Below the pieces are notes generated by a model. The model made no database searches, was not told the origin of the DNA, and saw only the letters and a list, made by a program, of their open reading frames with translations. Positions 1 to 8,927 of a DNA stretch of 64,000 bases are shown in pieces (the stretch's first letter is position 1; each line of letters starts with the position of its first letter). Both the position numbers and the translations under genes were made by a program. This DNA is from Prolixibacteraceae bacterium (lineage in GTDB: Bacteria > Bacteroidota > Bacteroidia > Bacteroidales > Prolixibacteraceae): the NCBI GenBank assembly GCA_003506435.1, contig DOAQ01000010.1, forward strand, positions 1 to 64,000. The letters run 5' to 3'.

Positions 1-46
1 GCCATATAATTGCATTTTGTATAAAACCAGATGACGGATTGTTTCG

Positions 47-189
47 GTTATTCACGGGGCTTTCCAAAAAGTAAATATTACGGTAACTTTTCTCTGTGGG
101 TAACTCTGAGAACCTCTGTGGTCCAATTGTTTATTTTTTACCACACACAGAGTAAAAACACAGAGTTTTTGGACAACCTCGTGAATAAC
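47..189. repeat. Inverted-repeat element downstream of glgP
   Basis: Two 24-bp arms at 47-70 and 166-189 are inverted copies matching at 21 of 24 positions; the arms read GTTATTCACG at the outside and TCCAAAAA at the inside. The interior holds short CTCTGTG / CACAGAG motifs and no coding sequence. The inner part of the right arm resembles the ends of the element at 25781-25930. It may be a small non-autonomous element or a large hairpin beyond the glgP terminator. Confidence 0.5.
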
Positions 190-211
190 GACCTTGCCTG
201 AAAATCAGTAC

Positions 212-239
212 AAAAAAAGGCAACCTCACAGTCGCCTTT
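212..239 (-). terminator. Intrinsic terminator of glgP
   Basis: On the minus strand a 6-bp stem (GGCGAC / GTTGCC, one G-U pair) with a 6-nt loop at 219-236 is followed by seven T residues. It lies about 25 bases beyond the glgP stop. Confidence 0.7.
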
Positions 240-262
240 CTATTTCTATTTCATTTTGCTTA

Positions 263-2845
263 TTACAGCCATTTAATGGACATAAAATCCTGCCGGTGGG
301 GTAATTCCGGATTACTGGCAAACACCCGGATGCCGTAACTATAAACTCCGGGGTCCATTAACTGAAGGTTCAGGTTGTATGTGCAAATGGTCCCTTCCAG
401 TGTGCCGGGTTCAAACTCAACAGCTTCCACCAAGTGAGGTGAGCCGCCGTCTTCCCCGTTTTCAGTAATTACCATTTCAACGCCTACTTCGCCGGGAAGC
501 AGGCCTTTCAGATCGAGTGTTACCCGGGCCGGATATACGGTGCCAATTTTCAGCACATTGGTAATGCCATCGGTAATTTGCAGGTCTTTCAGTTCCAGTT
601 GACTCCAGCCCAATGCGATCTTGTTCTTCCATGCAGCCAGTTCTTTCGCCAACTTGTACCCATCCGATTTAATTTTCGCGGTGCGTTCGGCCTGCGGGTT
701 GTAATACCGCTGCTGGTAATCGTTGATCATTCGTGCAGTGGTAAAATTAGGCGCTACCTGTGCAAAGGTATTTTTCAGGTACGAAACCCATTTTTCAGGA
801 ATTCCGAGCATGTTGCGGTTGTAAAAGTCGGGAAGTATCTCCTGTTCCAATATATTGTAGATGGTTTCGGCATCCAGTTGATCCTGGTAGTCCTGTACGT
901 CGTAGGTGCGTTCCTGCGGCAATGCCCATCCGGCATGTTCGCGGTAACCTTCACACCACCATCCATCGAGTACCGAGAAATGTAACGTTCCGTTCATTAC
1001 TCCTTTTTCTCCACTGGTGCCTGAAGCTTCCAGTGGACGAGTCGGTGTGTTCATCCAGATGTCGACTCCCTGAAGCAACATTTTCGCCAGGTTCATATCG
1101 TAATTCTGAACAAACAAAACTTTCCCAATGAACTCGGGCCGCTTCGAAATATCAATAATCATTTTGATCAAATCCTGTCCTGCTTTATCGGCAGGATGGG
1201 CTTTCCCTGCAAAAATAAACTGAACCGGGCGGTTCGGATTGTTTACGATCTTCGAAAGACGGTCGATATTACGAAACAGCACATGCGCTCTTTTATAGGT
1301 GGCAAACCGGCGTGCAAAACCGATAGTCAGCGCGTTCGGGTTCAGCTTGCTCAAAACCTCGGTAATCATTTTCGGGTTTTCGTGCCGTGTGATCCAGTTG
1401 TCGGCAAAACGTTGTTTTATGTACGCAATGGTCTTTATCCGAAGCTGTTGTTTGGTGTTCCATATTTCTTCGTCGGGAACATTATAAATATTCTCCCAAA
1501 CGGCAGCATCGAGCTGATCACCGGGAAAACCTTCGCCAAAATATTTCTGATGCAACTGGCGCCATTCTTTGGCAACCCAGGTTGAATAATGTACCCCGTT
1601 GGTTACATACCCAATTTCCAGTTCTTCAGGCAAGAAACCGTTATAAAGCGGCTTCAACACCTCTTTTGAAACATCGCCGTGCAACCGGCTCACCCCGTTA
1701 ATTCCCTGCGAGAGATTGCAGGCCAGATAGCTCATATTGAAATGGTCTTCCTTCGGATCGGCTTTTCCCAATGAAACAAATTCGTCCCAGCTTAACCCAA
1801 CTTTTGCAGGGTATTTTGCCATATACCGTTTAAACAGGTCGTCGTGAAAAGAGTCGTGCCCGGCAGGTACCGGTGTATGGGTTGTGAAAAGAGTCGATGC
1901 CCTTACCACTTCGCGTGCTTCAGGCCAGGTAAGCTTTTCGGTATTTACATAGTTGAATATCCGCTCCAGACCGATAAAGGCGGAATGGCCTTCGTTGCAA
2001 TGATAAATATCGGCATTGTATCCCAGTTTTATCAGGACGCGGATACCTCCCAGCCCCAGCAGGATTTCCTGTTTCAAACGGTTTTCGTTGTCACCGCCAT
2101 ACAGGTGATGGGTTACGAAGCGGTCCTCGTCCGAATTTTCTTCAAAATCGGTATCCAGAAGAAATAATTTAATGGAACCGATCTCCACTTTCCAGGTACG
2201 CGCTTTTACTGTTCTCCCGGGATATTCAACTTCCACATGTATCCAGTTACCATCCGTATCGTATGCAGGCAGCACCGGTATTTTCGAGAACTGCTGCGCC
2301 TCGTAGTTCGACATCTGCTCGCCTTGTATCGAAATGGTCTGTTTAAAATAACCGTAACGATAAAGAAGTCCGACCCCGACCAAGTTAATACGCTGGTCGC
2401 TGGCTTCTTTTAAATAGTCGCCGGCCAGAATTCCCAAGCCACCGGAAAATATTTTCAAACTGTCGTGCAAGCCGTACTCCATGCTAAAATAAGCAATTGA
2501 CGGCCCCTGAAGGATTTTACGTTCTTCTATGTAATTTCGGAACAGGCTGTGCGCATAGCCTAGTTTGCCCATGAAGTGAGAATCTCTCTCCAGCTCAAGA
2601 AACCGCTGATAGCTGACTTCTTCGAGCAATACAATCGGGTTGTGTTCACATTCTTCCCATATTTCGGCATCGATAGTCTGAAATAACTCGCGCGCTTCAT
2701 TATTCCACGCCCACCAGATATTCCGGCTTAATTCTTTTAAAGGACTTAATTTCTCAGGAATATTTGATTCCACAAATAATTTTTTCCAAACAGGGGTTTC
2801 CACGGTTGCTTGTTTTATAAATCGTACATTTGAATTGCTTTCCAT
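263..2845 (-). CDS. glgP: Alpha-glucan phosphorylase (GT35)
   Basis: Cytoplasmic glycogen/starch phosphorylase that releases glucose-1-phosphate from alpha-1,4-glucan ends using pyridoxal phosphate. At 860 residues it is the bacterial form with an N-terminal DUF3417-like segment (LSRNIWWAWN near residue 40) ahead of the phosphorylase fold. FSMEYGLHDSLKIFSGGLG lies near residue 120. The motif EASGTSGEKGVMNG contains the likely PLP lysine, Lys614. The last ~90 residues form an additional beta-rich tail seen in this subgroup. It is transcribed alone: its own terminator follows, and the upstream exb operon ends in a separate terminator. Family assignment is secure; the preferred glucan cannot be read from the sequence. 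Confidence 0.95.
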   Translation of the reverse strand: MESNSNVRFIKQATVETPVWKKLFVESNIPEKLSPLKELSRNIWWAWNNEARELFQTIDAEIWEECEHNPIVLLEEVSYQRFLELERDSHFMGKLGYAHSLFRNYIEERKILQGPSIAYFSMEYGLHDSLKIFSGGLGILAGDYLKEASDQRINLVGVGLLYRYGYFKQTISIQGEQMSNYEAQQFSKIPVLPAYDTDGNWIHVEVEYPGRTVKARTWKVEIGSIKLFLLDTDFEENSDEDRFVTHHLYGGDNENRLKQEILLGLGGIRVLIKLGYNADIYHCNEGHSAFIGLERIFNYVNTEKLTWPEAREVVRASTLFTTHTPVPAGHDSFHDDLFKRYMAKYPAKVGLSWDEFVSLGKADPKEDHFNMSYLACNLSQGINGVSRLHGDVSKEVLKPLYNGFLPEELEIGYVTNGVHYSTWVAKEWRQLHQKYFGEGFPGDQLDAAVWENIYNVPDEEIWNTKQQLRIKTIAYIKQRFADNWITRHENPKMITEVLSKLNPNALTIGFARRFATYKRAHVLFRNIDRLSKIVNNPNRPVQFIFAGKAHPADKAGQDLIKMIIDISKRPEFIGKVLFVQNYDMNLAKMLLQGVDIWMNTPTRPLEASGTSGEKGVMNGTLHFSVLDGWWCEGYREHAGWALPQERTYDVQDYQDQLDAETIYNILEQEILPDFYNRNMLGIPEKWVSYLKNTFAQVAPNFTTARMINDYQQRYYNPQAERTAKIKSDGYKLAKELAAWKNKIALGWSQLELKDLQITDGITNVLKIGTVYPARVTLDLKGLLPGEVGVEMVITENGEDGGSPHLVEAVEFEPGTLEGTICTYNLNLQLMDPGVYSYGIRVFASNPELPHRQDFMSIKWL

Positions 2846-3020
2846 TCTCTTTTACCAATATTAAACAGTGCAGTTACACGAAAGTTTTTACCCTTCCCAT
2901 CACCATGCGCTGTTTCGGTTCATGTTAATACAAAAGAAGAGAAAAAATGCGGTATGCTGAAACTTTGCTTCCGGAATGGGTGTTAGATTTTTGATAATTA
3001 ACCATTTCCTAATAAGATAT

Positions 3021-3054
3021 AAAAAAGAAAAAGGGCAACTGTTAGCTGCCCTTT
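3021..3054 (-). terminator. Terminator of the exbB-exbD operon
   Basis: Minus-strand stem of GGGCAGC with GTTGCCC (3033-3051, one G-U pair), extended by flanking A-T pairs and followed by a T-rich run opposite 3021-3032. It separates the exb operon from glgP. Confidence 0.65.
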
Positions 3055-3073
3055 CCTTTTTCTATCTTGTTAA

Positions 3074-3547
3074 TTAATCAAGTTTTACTTTTTTCCTTGC
3101 GGAATAATTAATGTGCAATGCCGACGCTCTGCGGAGTTCTTGTTTTATATCCTGCACAATACCCATTTTCGTAAATTCATCTACTTTCAATGAGGTAATC
3201 AAAAAAGGAATCTCTGCTTCATCGCGAGCCTCCCTTTCGGCAATAATAAACTCAACAATATCCGACACATTTGCTAATGCATCATTCAACTGAATCCTTG
3301 GTTCTGTACCAAACATTTTCTGATATTGCTTATCCGGTTCCCCCACGTAAATATTACTTACCAACGATTTTTTCTCCATTTTGGAAAGTTCCGATGCTTG
3401 TGGAGTAACAACATGAACTTTTAAAGACACATCCCTCATCTTTACTGTCACCATAAAAAATATCAGAATCATGAATACAATATCAGGTAATGATGATGTT
3501 GCAATCGCAGGTGTCTCTTTTTTACCGCCTTTTCTAAATTTTGACAT
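3074..3547 (-). CDS. exbD: ExbD/TolR-family protein (second copy)
   Basis: Inner-membrane subunit of an ExbB/ExbD proton-driven motor that energises TonB or Tol transport. One N-terminal membrane helix carries the ExbD signature SSLPDIVFMILIFFMVTV, whose Asp is the expected proton-conducting residue; the rest is periplasmic. I place the start at 3547 (MSKFRKGG): a strong ribosome-binding site, GGAGGAGGGAAG, lies just upstream across the end of the preceding exbD, whose stop is one base before this ATG. An upstream in-frame ATG at 3565 is less likely. It is the last gene of the exbB-membrane protein-exbD-exbD operon. Confidence 0.9.
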   Translation of the reverse strand: MSKFRKGGKKETPAIATSSLPDIVFMILIFFMVTVKMRDVSLKVHVVTPQASELSKMEKKSLVSNIYVGEPDKQYQKMFGTEPRIQLNDALANVSDIVEFIIAEREARDEAEIPFLITSLKVDEFTKMGIVQDIKQELRRASALHINYSARKKVKLD

Positions 3548-3548
3548 A

Positions 3549-4133
3549 CTACTTCCCTCCTCCAATTTTTTTAGGTTCAGCTTCTGATATCTTGGAAGGA
3601 TAAATATCCTTTATAGCACCTTGCTGATCGCTATCAAGACTTTCATAAGGCTTTCCAAATTTCTGCAGAGCTAACTCTTTCCTCAAATCATTGATGGCGC
3701 CAACTAATTCACTCTGAACAGCAATATAGGTTCCATATTGGGTACCAACGTGATTTTGCAAAGAAATAACTCCTTTTGTAACCGGTGTTGGCCCAAAAAA
3801 AGGAATGTCCTGTACTGTTTTTTCAGGTAAATTAGGATCATCATCCGGGTTGGCAATAAATTCCTTGGCTTTCTCCCTCAAATTTTTAATATCCAACCAT
3901 TCTCCCTCAACCAACAACTGATTTTGGGCGTTCACCAAAACCACAAACACATTCCGTTCCTTAATTGGTGGAGTATCATCATCTATCTGATCCGGAGGGG
4001 GCATTGGAGGCAACCTGCGTTCAAGTCCCATATCCGTATCCATTGTTGATACCATCAGGAAGAATATGAGTACCATGAAGGCAATGTCGGCCAGTGATGC
4101 GTTTGGTATTTCAGGTAATTTTCTTCTCGACAT
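3549..4133 (-). CDS. exbD: ExbD/TolR-family protein (first copy)
   Basis: First of two tandem ExbD subunits. The N-terminal helix contains NASLADIAFMVLIFFLMVST with the conserved Asp, followed by a periplasmic domain. At 194 residues it is longer than the second copy, with a proline-rich segment (RLPPMPPPDQIDDDTPP) after the membrane helix that could span periplasm. The two ExbDs differ clearly in sequence, so they probably form a heteromeric motor rather than being a recent duplication. Translation of the next exbD is probably coupled, because that start codon is one base beyond this stop. Confidence 0.9.
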   Translation of the reverse strand: MSRRKLPEIPNASLADIAFMVLIFFLMVSTMDTDMGLERRLPPMPPPDQIDDDTPPIKERNVFVVLVNAQNQLLVEGEWLDIKNLREKAKEFIANPDDDPNLPEKTVQDIPFFGPTPVTKGVISLQNHVGTQYGTYIAVQSELVGAINDLRKELALQKFGKPYESLDSDQQGAIKDIYPSKISEAEPKKIGGGK

Positions 4134-4169
4134 AACTTTCGTTTTTCTTATTAGTAAAAACTACTCCAA

Positions 4170-4631
4170 TCATTTTTTAAACATCCGTGCGGCAGACCAG
4201 AATATTGTAGCTCCTAACGTACATCCAAGCAGGATATAAGAAGCTATTAATAAAGTGTCAATCCCCTTTGAAACCTTAATAGTGAGCGTTCCATCTTCAA
4301 TAAACCTCTCAACTCCAAAAAATTTAGGCAATTCGTTTGAAGAAAAGGCATACGAAATTACAAAAACTCCGATGGCACAACCTAGTGTAATAAGTCCTCT
4401 TTTTGCAGCTTCCTTGTTTCTAAAGGTCTGAACTAAACTAAATAAGAGAACTATAACAATCGTCCCAATCAATAAAATATATGACCATGTTAGGTTTGTA
4501 TTGAGCCATGCATTCATGCCTGTATCTGCGGAATTGTCATTACTGATATTTGCGATCAGTGATATCATCAGAAACGCAGAAAGAGCCATAAGCACCATCA
4601 ACACAATATTGAGTACTTTTTCTGTCTTCAT
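4170..4631 (-). CDS. Four-helix membrane protein of the exb operon
   Basis: I do not recognise a named family. The 153-residue protein has about four hydrophobic segments (near residues 8-27, 47-68, 82-105 and 127-150) and a short charged C-terminus, RMFKK. It sits between exbB (9-base gap) and the first exbD (36-base gap) in the same direction, so it is probably a membrane partner of the ExbB/ExbD motor. Function is inferred only from position. Confidence 0.75.
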   Translation of the reverse strand: MKTEKVLNIVLMVLMALSAFLMISLIANISNDNSADTGMNAWLNTNLTWSYILLIGTIVIVLLFSLVQTFRNKEAAKRGLITLGCAIGVFVISYAFSSNELPKFFGVERFIEDGTLTIKVSKGIDTLLIASYILLGCTLGATIFWSAARMFKK

Positions 4632-4640
4632 AGTTTCGTT

Positions 4641-5432
4641 TTACTTTTTAATACTGTGTTTGACCAGAACATCGATCAGAGAAATTGAAGCATCTTCCAT
4701 ACTATTTACAATGCTGTCAATTTTTGAAAGGCAATAGTTATAAAAAATCTGCAAAATAATAGCAACGATCAAACCACCTACGGTTGTGATCAAGGCGATT
4801 TTCATACCATTTGCAACCAATGCGGGGCTGATATCACCTGCCACTTCAATGGCATCAAAAGCAACGATCAAACCGATAACCGTTCCAAGGAACCCAAGCA
4901 TAGGAGCTAGTGAAATAAATAATCCGATCCAACTTAATCCTTTTTCCAGCAAACTGGCTTGTACTCCTCCATAAGAAACAACTGTTTTTTCTACCACATC
5001 CAAACCTTCGTCAGAACGGTCAAGTCCCTGGTAGAATATGCTTGCTACAGGTCCACGGGTATTCCGGCAAACTTCTTTTGCCGCTTCAATACCGCCATTA
5101 GCCAAAGCTTCTTCAACGTCAACCAACAATTTTTTATTATTGCTTGTTGAAAGATTCAAATAAATTACACGTTCCAAAGCAAAAGCAAGCCCCAGAATAA
5201 AACAGAGTAAAATTGAAGCCATAAAGCCAGGCCCCCCCTGAATAAAATACATTTTGATCATACTGTGAACCGACTGGCCTTCTTCTGCCGTTGCGGCTGC
5301 TTTTTCTTCATTATCGGCTGCAGTAACTTTTTCAGTAGCAGTTGGACTTGCTGAATCCTGAGCAACTGCATTTTTTGATGCCACCATATAGAGCATCCCG
5401 AGAATTGCAATTAACGCAAATAGTTTTTTCAT
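4641..5432 (-). CDS. exbB: MotA/TolQ/ExbB proton-channel protein
   Basis: Proton-channel subunit working with ExbD to energise outer-membrane transport. The N-terminus has a signal-like segment ending near AVAQ, then an acidic Ala/Glu-rich periplasmic stretch (about residues 25-55). Three membrane helices follow, with the family signature APMLGFLGTVIGLIVAFD near residue 180. A second long helix carries NGMKIALITTVGGLIVAI. Length (263) and an extended N-terminus fit Bacteroidota ExbB. It is the first gene of a four-gene operon. Confidence 0.93.
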   Translation of the reverse strand: MKKLFALIAILGMLYMVASKNAVAQDSASPTATEKVTAADNEEKAAATAEEGQSVHSMIKMYFIQGGPGFMASILLCFILGLAFALERVIYLNLSTSNNKKLLVDVEEALANGGIEAAKEVCRNTRGPVASIFYQGLDRSDEGLDVVEKTVVSYGGVQASLLEKGLSWIGLFISLAPMLGFLGTVIGLIVAFDAIEVAGDISPALVANGMKIALITTVGGLIVAIILQIFYNYCLSKIDSIVNSMEDASISLIDVLVKHSIKK

Positions 5433-5517
5433 CTTGGTCTTAAATTTTAATTAGTAAATCTCCAAAAAATTTTAATTGTTATATTCGATTTTTGCTTCTA
5501 ATCTTATCAAAATAACG

Positions 5518-5605
5518 CGGAGAGAGAGGGATTCGAACCCTCGGTACCCTTTCGGGGTACACACGCTTTCCAGGCGTGCCAGTTCAGCCACTCCTGCACC
5601 TCTCC
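5518..5605 (-). tRNA. tRNA-Ser (GGA anticodon)
   Basis: Reads GGAGAGG at the 5' end, pairing with TCTCTCC at the 3' end plus discriminator G. The anticodon stem CACGC/GCGTG encloses the loop CTGGAAA, giving anticodon GGA. A long variable arm (TACCC GAAA GGGTA) identifies a class II tRNA. The T arm is GAGGG TTCGAAT CCCTC. Length is 88 nt. No CCA is encoded. Confidence 0.96.
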
Positions 5606-5678
5606 AAACTTCATTGCCTGACACTAATTTTTTTCAGGGCTGCAAATTACAAAAAAAATGGGAAAAACAAAGGAGCTG

Positions 5679-6707
5679 TTAACTTATTTCCCCGCTCATA
5701 TTTTTGTTGAGATGCATCTTTATTTCTTCCTGACTTAGATCTTGTCCTAATAAGAACATAAGTTTGGTAACTGCGGCTTCCGATGTCATGTCTTTCCCGT
5801 TTACAACACCTGCTTTCAGTAACTCCAGACTGGTTTCGTACTGGCCCATGTTTACGGCGCCTCCCTGGCATTGCGTAATGTTCAGCATAACAATTTTTTT
5901 TCGTATCGCTTTTTTTATCAGGCTGCTAATCCATGTATTTGTCGGGACATTTCCTGCTCCAAAAGACTCCAAAACAATTCCTTTTAATCCTGGAATATCA
6001 ATAATATTTTCAAAGACCGTTTTGCTCATTCCCGGAAAAATCTTTAAAATAACCACCCTTTCGTCAAATTTCGTATTCACCTTTAAGATACCTTTATTGC
6101 CCGAATAATAAATATTTTCCTGAAAAAATTTTATTTCGACACCGGCTTTCGCAAGCAAAGGATAATTCACCGAATCGAATGCACTGAAATGATCAGCATG
6201 CCTTTTGCTCGTCCGGTTTCCCCGGAATAATTTATTATCGAAATAAACGCAGACTTCCGGAACAATTGCTATGCCATTTTTTTTCGCAGCAGCAATTTCG
6301 ATAGATGTAATCAGGTTTTCCTTTCCATCTGTCCTCAAAATTCCGATGGGCAACTGCGAACCGGTCATAACCACCGGCTTATCCAGATTCTCAAGCATGA
6401 AACTCAGGGCCGAAGCAGTATAAGCCATGGTGTCGGTACCATGTAATATGACAAAACCATCGAAAAACCGGTAGTTCTTCTTAATGGTATTGGCAATTTT
6501 CGCCCAAATCGCAATGGTCATGTTCGATGAATCGATCGGAGGATTGAACGTGACCGCAGACAGATCGTATCCCAGCCGGTTCAACTCCGGAACTTCTTCC
6601 AGTATTTGGTCGAATTTCACAGGTGTAAGGCCGCCGTCCGAACCTTTTTGAGCCATTCCAATAGTTCCTCCTGTATAAATGATCAGGATAGCCGGTTTTT
6701 TATCCAC
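5679..6707 (-). CDS. ansA: Type I L-asparaginase
   Basis: Cytoplasmic hydrolase converting L-asparagine to aspartate and ammonia. Both family threonine motifs are present: IIYTGGTIGM near residue 10 and LHGTDTMAYTASAL near residue 88. Length, 342 residues, and absence of a signal peptide fit the cytoplasmic type I enzyme. KNMSGEIS at the C-terminus is normal. It lies 46 bases downstream of the TatD gene start region's neighbour on the same strand order, with an exact -7 box on the minus strand in the gap, so it may have its own promoter. Confidence 0.93.
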   Translation of the reverse strand: MDKKPAILIIYTGGTIGMAQKGSDGGLTPVKFDQILEEVPELNRLGYDLSAVTFNPPIDSSNMTIAIWAKIANTIKKNYRFFDGFVILHGTDTMAYTASALSFMLENLDKPVVMTGSQLPIGILRTDGKENLITSIEIAAAKKNGIAIVPEVCVYFDNKLFRGNRTSKRHADHFSAFDSVNYPLLAKAGVEIKFFQENIYYSGNKGILKVNTKFDERVVILKIFPGMSKTVFENIIDIPGLKGIVLESFGAGNVPTNTWISSLIKKAIRKKIVMLNITQCQGGAVNMGQYETSLELLKAGVVNGKDMTSEAAVTKLMFLLGQDLSQEEIKMHLNKNMSGEIS

Positions 6708-6732
6708 GCAACGTATTGATATTTATTCGCCT

Positions 6733-6740
6733 CAAATTTA
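6733..6740 (-). promoter_or_regulatory. Possible -7 box upstream of ansA
   Basis: The minus strand reads TAAATTTG, an exact match to the Bacteroidota -7 consensus TAnnTTTG, 26 bases before the ansA start, in the short gap after the opposite end of the tatD-family gene. No clear -33 TTTG was seen. Confidence 0.35.
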
Positions 6741-6753
6741 AGGAAAGAAAAGT

Positions 6754-7518
6754 TTAAATACCGAAAAGTTTCTCGGCATTTTCAGTCGTTATTCGGGCAA
6801 TTTCGTCAACGGTTGTGTTATGAAGTTCCGCAATCTTTCTGGCTACATAGATAAGGTATGAACTTTCATTTCGTTTTCCGCGAAAAGGAACCGGCGTTAA
6901 ATAAGGCGAATCGGTTTCAATAAGCAGATGTTCGGGAGAGATTTCCTGAATAATAGAGCCCAAACCTGAATTTTTGAACGTAACAATGCCGTTAACCCCG
7001 ATTTTGAAGCCAATGCCGATAACCTGCTTTGCCTGTTCCGGAGAGCCTGAAAAGCTATGAAATACGCCGGTTAGTGTTCTGTCCAGTTCGGAAAGCAAAA
7101 TTTCGAAAACCTGCTCAAACGAATCGCGCACATGGATAACAACAGGCAGCTCATATTTTTTTGCAAGCTGAAGCTGGTGCCTGAAAACGATGATCTGTTC
7201 GTTCAGAAATGTTTTGTCCCAGTACAGGTCAATCCCAATTTCACCAATCCCGAAAAATTTTCGTTTGGTCAACCAGAAGTCAACCAGTTGCAGTTCATCG
7301 CGGTAATCTTCATTCACCGAAGTCGGATGCAGACCAATCAACGGAAAGCATATCTGCGGATATGCAGTCGACAGATCAAGCATACTTTTCAGCGACGAAC
7401 TATCGATATTCGGCAATACAATTTTACGGACATTGCATTGGTATGCCCGCTCAATCACCTGGTCAATGTCGTCGGAATAATCTTCTGAATAAATATGTGC
7501 GTGAGTATCAATCAGCAT
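6754..7518 (-). CDS. TatD-family metal-dependent DNase/hydrolase
   Basis: Amidohydrolase-superfamily nuclease of the TatD type. Metal-binding and active-site motifs are all visible: LIDTHAHIY at the N-terminus, GEIGIDLYW, VVIHVRDSF, GVFHSFSGS and LIETDSPYL. Length (254 residues from the second Met) matches the family. Two in-frame Met codons, 7524 and 7518, are possible starts; MLIDTHAHIY at 7518 fits the usual N-terminus. Likely role is 3'-5' exonuclease or deoxyribonuclease in DNA repair, although the exact substrate cannot be set from sequence. Confidence 0.9.
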   Translation of the reverse strand: MLIDTHAHIYSEDYSDDIDQVIERAYQCNVRKIVLPNIDSSSLKSMLDLSTAYPQICFPLIGLHPTSVNEDYRDELQLVDFWLTKRKFFGIGEIGIDLYWDKTFLNEQIIVFRHQLQLAKKYELPVVIHVRDSFEQVFEILLSELDRTLTGVFHSFSGSPEQAKQVIGIGFKIGVNGIVTFKNSGLGSIIQEISPEHLLIETDSPYLTPVPFRGKRNESSYLIYVARKIAELHNTTVDEIARITTENAEKLFGI

Positions 7519-7595
7519 TTTCAAAAATTTCCCAAAAATACTGGTTTATATAAAGTTGAAGGTAACGCGAATATTAAATTTGAATTTTTATACAA

Positions 7596-7639
7596 AAAAA
7601 GTCCGGAATGCACAAAATAATTAACATTCCGGACTTTTT
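7596..7639 (-). terminator. Terminator of the mrp/apbC gene (bidirectional)
   Basis: A perfect 15-bp inverted repeat, AAAAAGTCCGGAATG at 7596-7610 and its complement at 7625-7639, with a 14-nt loop. It has T-runs on both strands and sits just beyond the stop of the mrp gene. Confidence 0.8.
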
Positions 7640-7668
7640 AGTTTTTCTTTTACAGGATCGATTCAATC

Positions 7669-8784
7669 CTACTTTCTTGAAACTTTCACCTTTTTGGTCG
7701 GGTCGATGTCCCGGTTCCTGATTTTCAATTGAGTTATCAGGCTCTCTGCAATTTCTGCAAAAGCCTGCCCTACCGGCGAAGCAGGATCGGCTGCCGACGG
7801 GTTGCCCGAGTCGCCGCCCTCGCGGATACTTTGTACAATGGGGATTTGCCCCATTAATACAAGCCCCATCTGGTCTGCCAGTTTTTTACCACCTTCTTTT
7901 CCGAAGATGTAATATTTGTTATTGGGTAATTCTTCGGGGGTGAACCATGCCATGTTTTCAATCAGTCCCAAAACCGGTACATCAATTGATTTGCTCTGGA
8001 ACATGCTGACCCCTTTCACCACATCAGCCAATGCCACATCCTGCGGAGTGGTTACAATTACTGCGCCGGTTACCGGGATGGTTTGCACAAGGCTCAGATG
8101 AATGTCACTGGTTCCGGGAGGAAGGTCGATCAGTAAGTAATCAAGGTCACCCCAATTACCGTCGGCAATGAGTTGTTTCAAGGCATTCGAGGCCATTGGC
8201 CCACGCCATATCAATGCGTTTTCGGCAGCCACGAAGAACCCGATCGAAAGCATTTTTACCCCGAATTTTTCAACCGGTTCTATCATATCGCGACCTCCTA
8301 TTTTGATGCCTGCCGGACGAACATCTTCGACACCAAACATCTTGGGAAGCGAGGGTCCAAAAATATCAGCATCAATCAGTCCTACTTTTGCTCCGGTATT
8401 CGCCAACGCCACAGCCAGGTTTACCGACACGGTTGATTTGCCGACCCCGCCTTTGCCCGACGCCACTGCCACAATATTTCTCACCCCGGCAAGTAACGGG
8501 CGTTCCATCTGATGAATGGCCTTCACACTGATGTTTCCCTGCACTTCCACATCGTCGCCAACGTATTTCGCGATGGCCGCAATGCAGGCTTCTTTTACAA
8601 CCTCAATCTGCGGATCGTCGGAACGCTGGAATACAAGCGAAAAACTCACCTTTTTACCGGCAATCCGTATTTCCTGAACCATGTCGAGGTCGACAATATT
8701 TTCCTTGCTCCCCGGAAAATCAACATTCCGAAGTGCATCGGTGATGTTTTTGGGGACGATCAATCTGCGTGGAATATCTGACAT
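7669..8784 (-). CDS. apbC: Mrp/ApbC/NBP35 P-loop ATPase
   Basis: Iron-sulfur cluster carrier of the Mrp/NBP35 group. Residues ~1-90 form a MIP18/DUF59-type domain; residues ~100-350 form the ParA-like ATPase, with the deviant Walker A ASGKGGVGKST near residue 108 and LLIDLPPGTSD. The usual C-terminal CxxC that bridges clusters in many ApbC proteins is absent: the equivalent stretch reads NMAWFTPEELPNNKYYIFG. As far as I recall this is common in Bacteroidota homologues. Its role in Fe-S transfer is therefore inferred from the family rather than from visible ligands. Confidence 0.88.
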   Translation of the reverse strand: MSDIPRRLIVPKNITDALRNVDFPGSKENIVDLDMVQEIRIAGKKVSFSLVFQRSDDPQIEVVKEACIAAIAKYVGDDVEVQGNISVKAIHQMERPLLAGVRNIVAVASGKGGVGKSTVSVNLAVALANTGAKVGLIDADIFGPSLPKMFGVEDVRPAGIKIGGRDMIEPVEKFGVKMLSIGFFVAAENALIWRGPMASNALKQLIADGNWGDLDYLLIDLPPGTSDIHLSLVQTIPVTGAVIVTTPQDVALADVVKGVSMFQSKSIDVPVLGLIENMAWFTPEELPNNKYYIFGKEGGKKLADQMGLVLMGQIPIVQSIREGGDSGNPSAADPASPVGQAFAEIAESLITQLKIRNRDIDPTKKVKVSRK

Positions 8785-8927
8785 TGTATTTAATTTTAAG
8801 TGAATCTATTTTTTAAGAAACCAATTGAAAACGGAAGAAGACAGTCGAAAACAATTGTTTTCTATCGTCTTCCATTGCCTTCAACTGCTTTCATGCTTTA
8901 CGAACAATTTTATTCAAACGTATAAAA

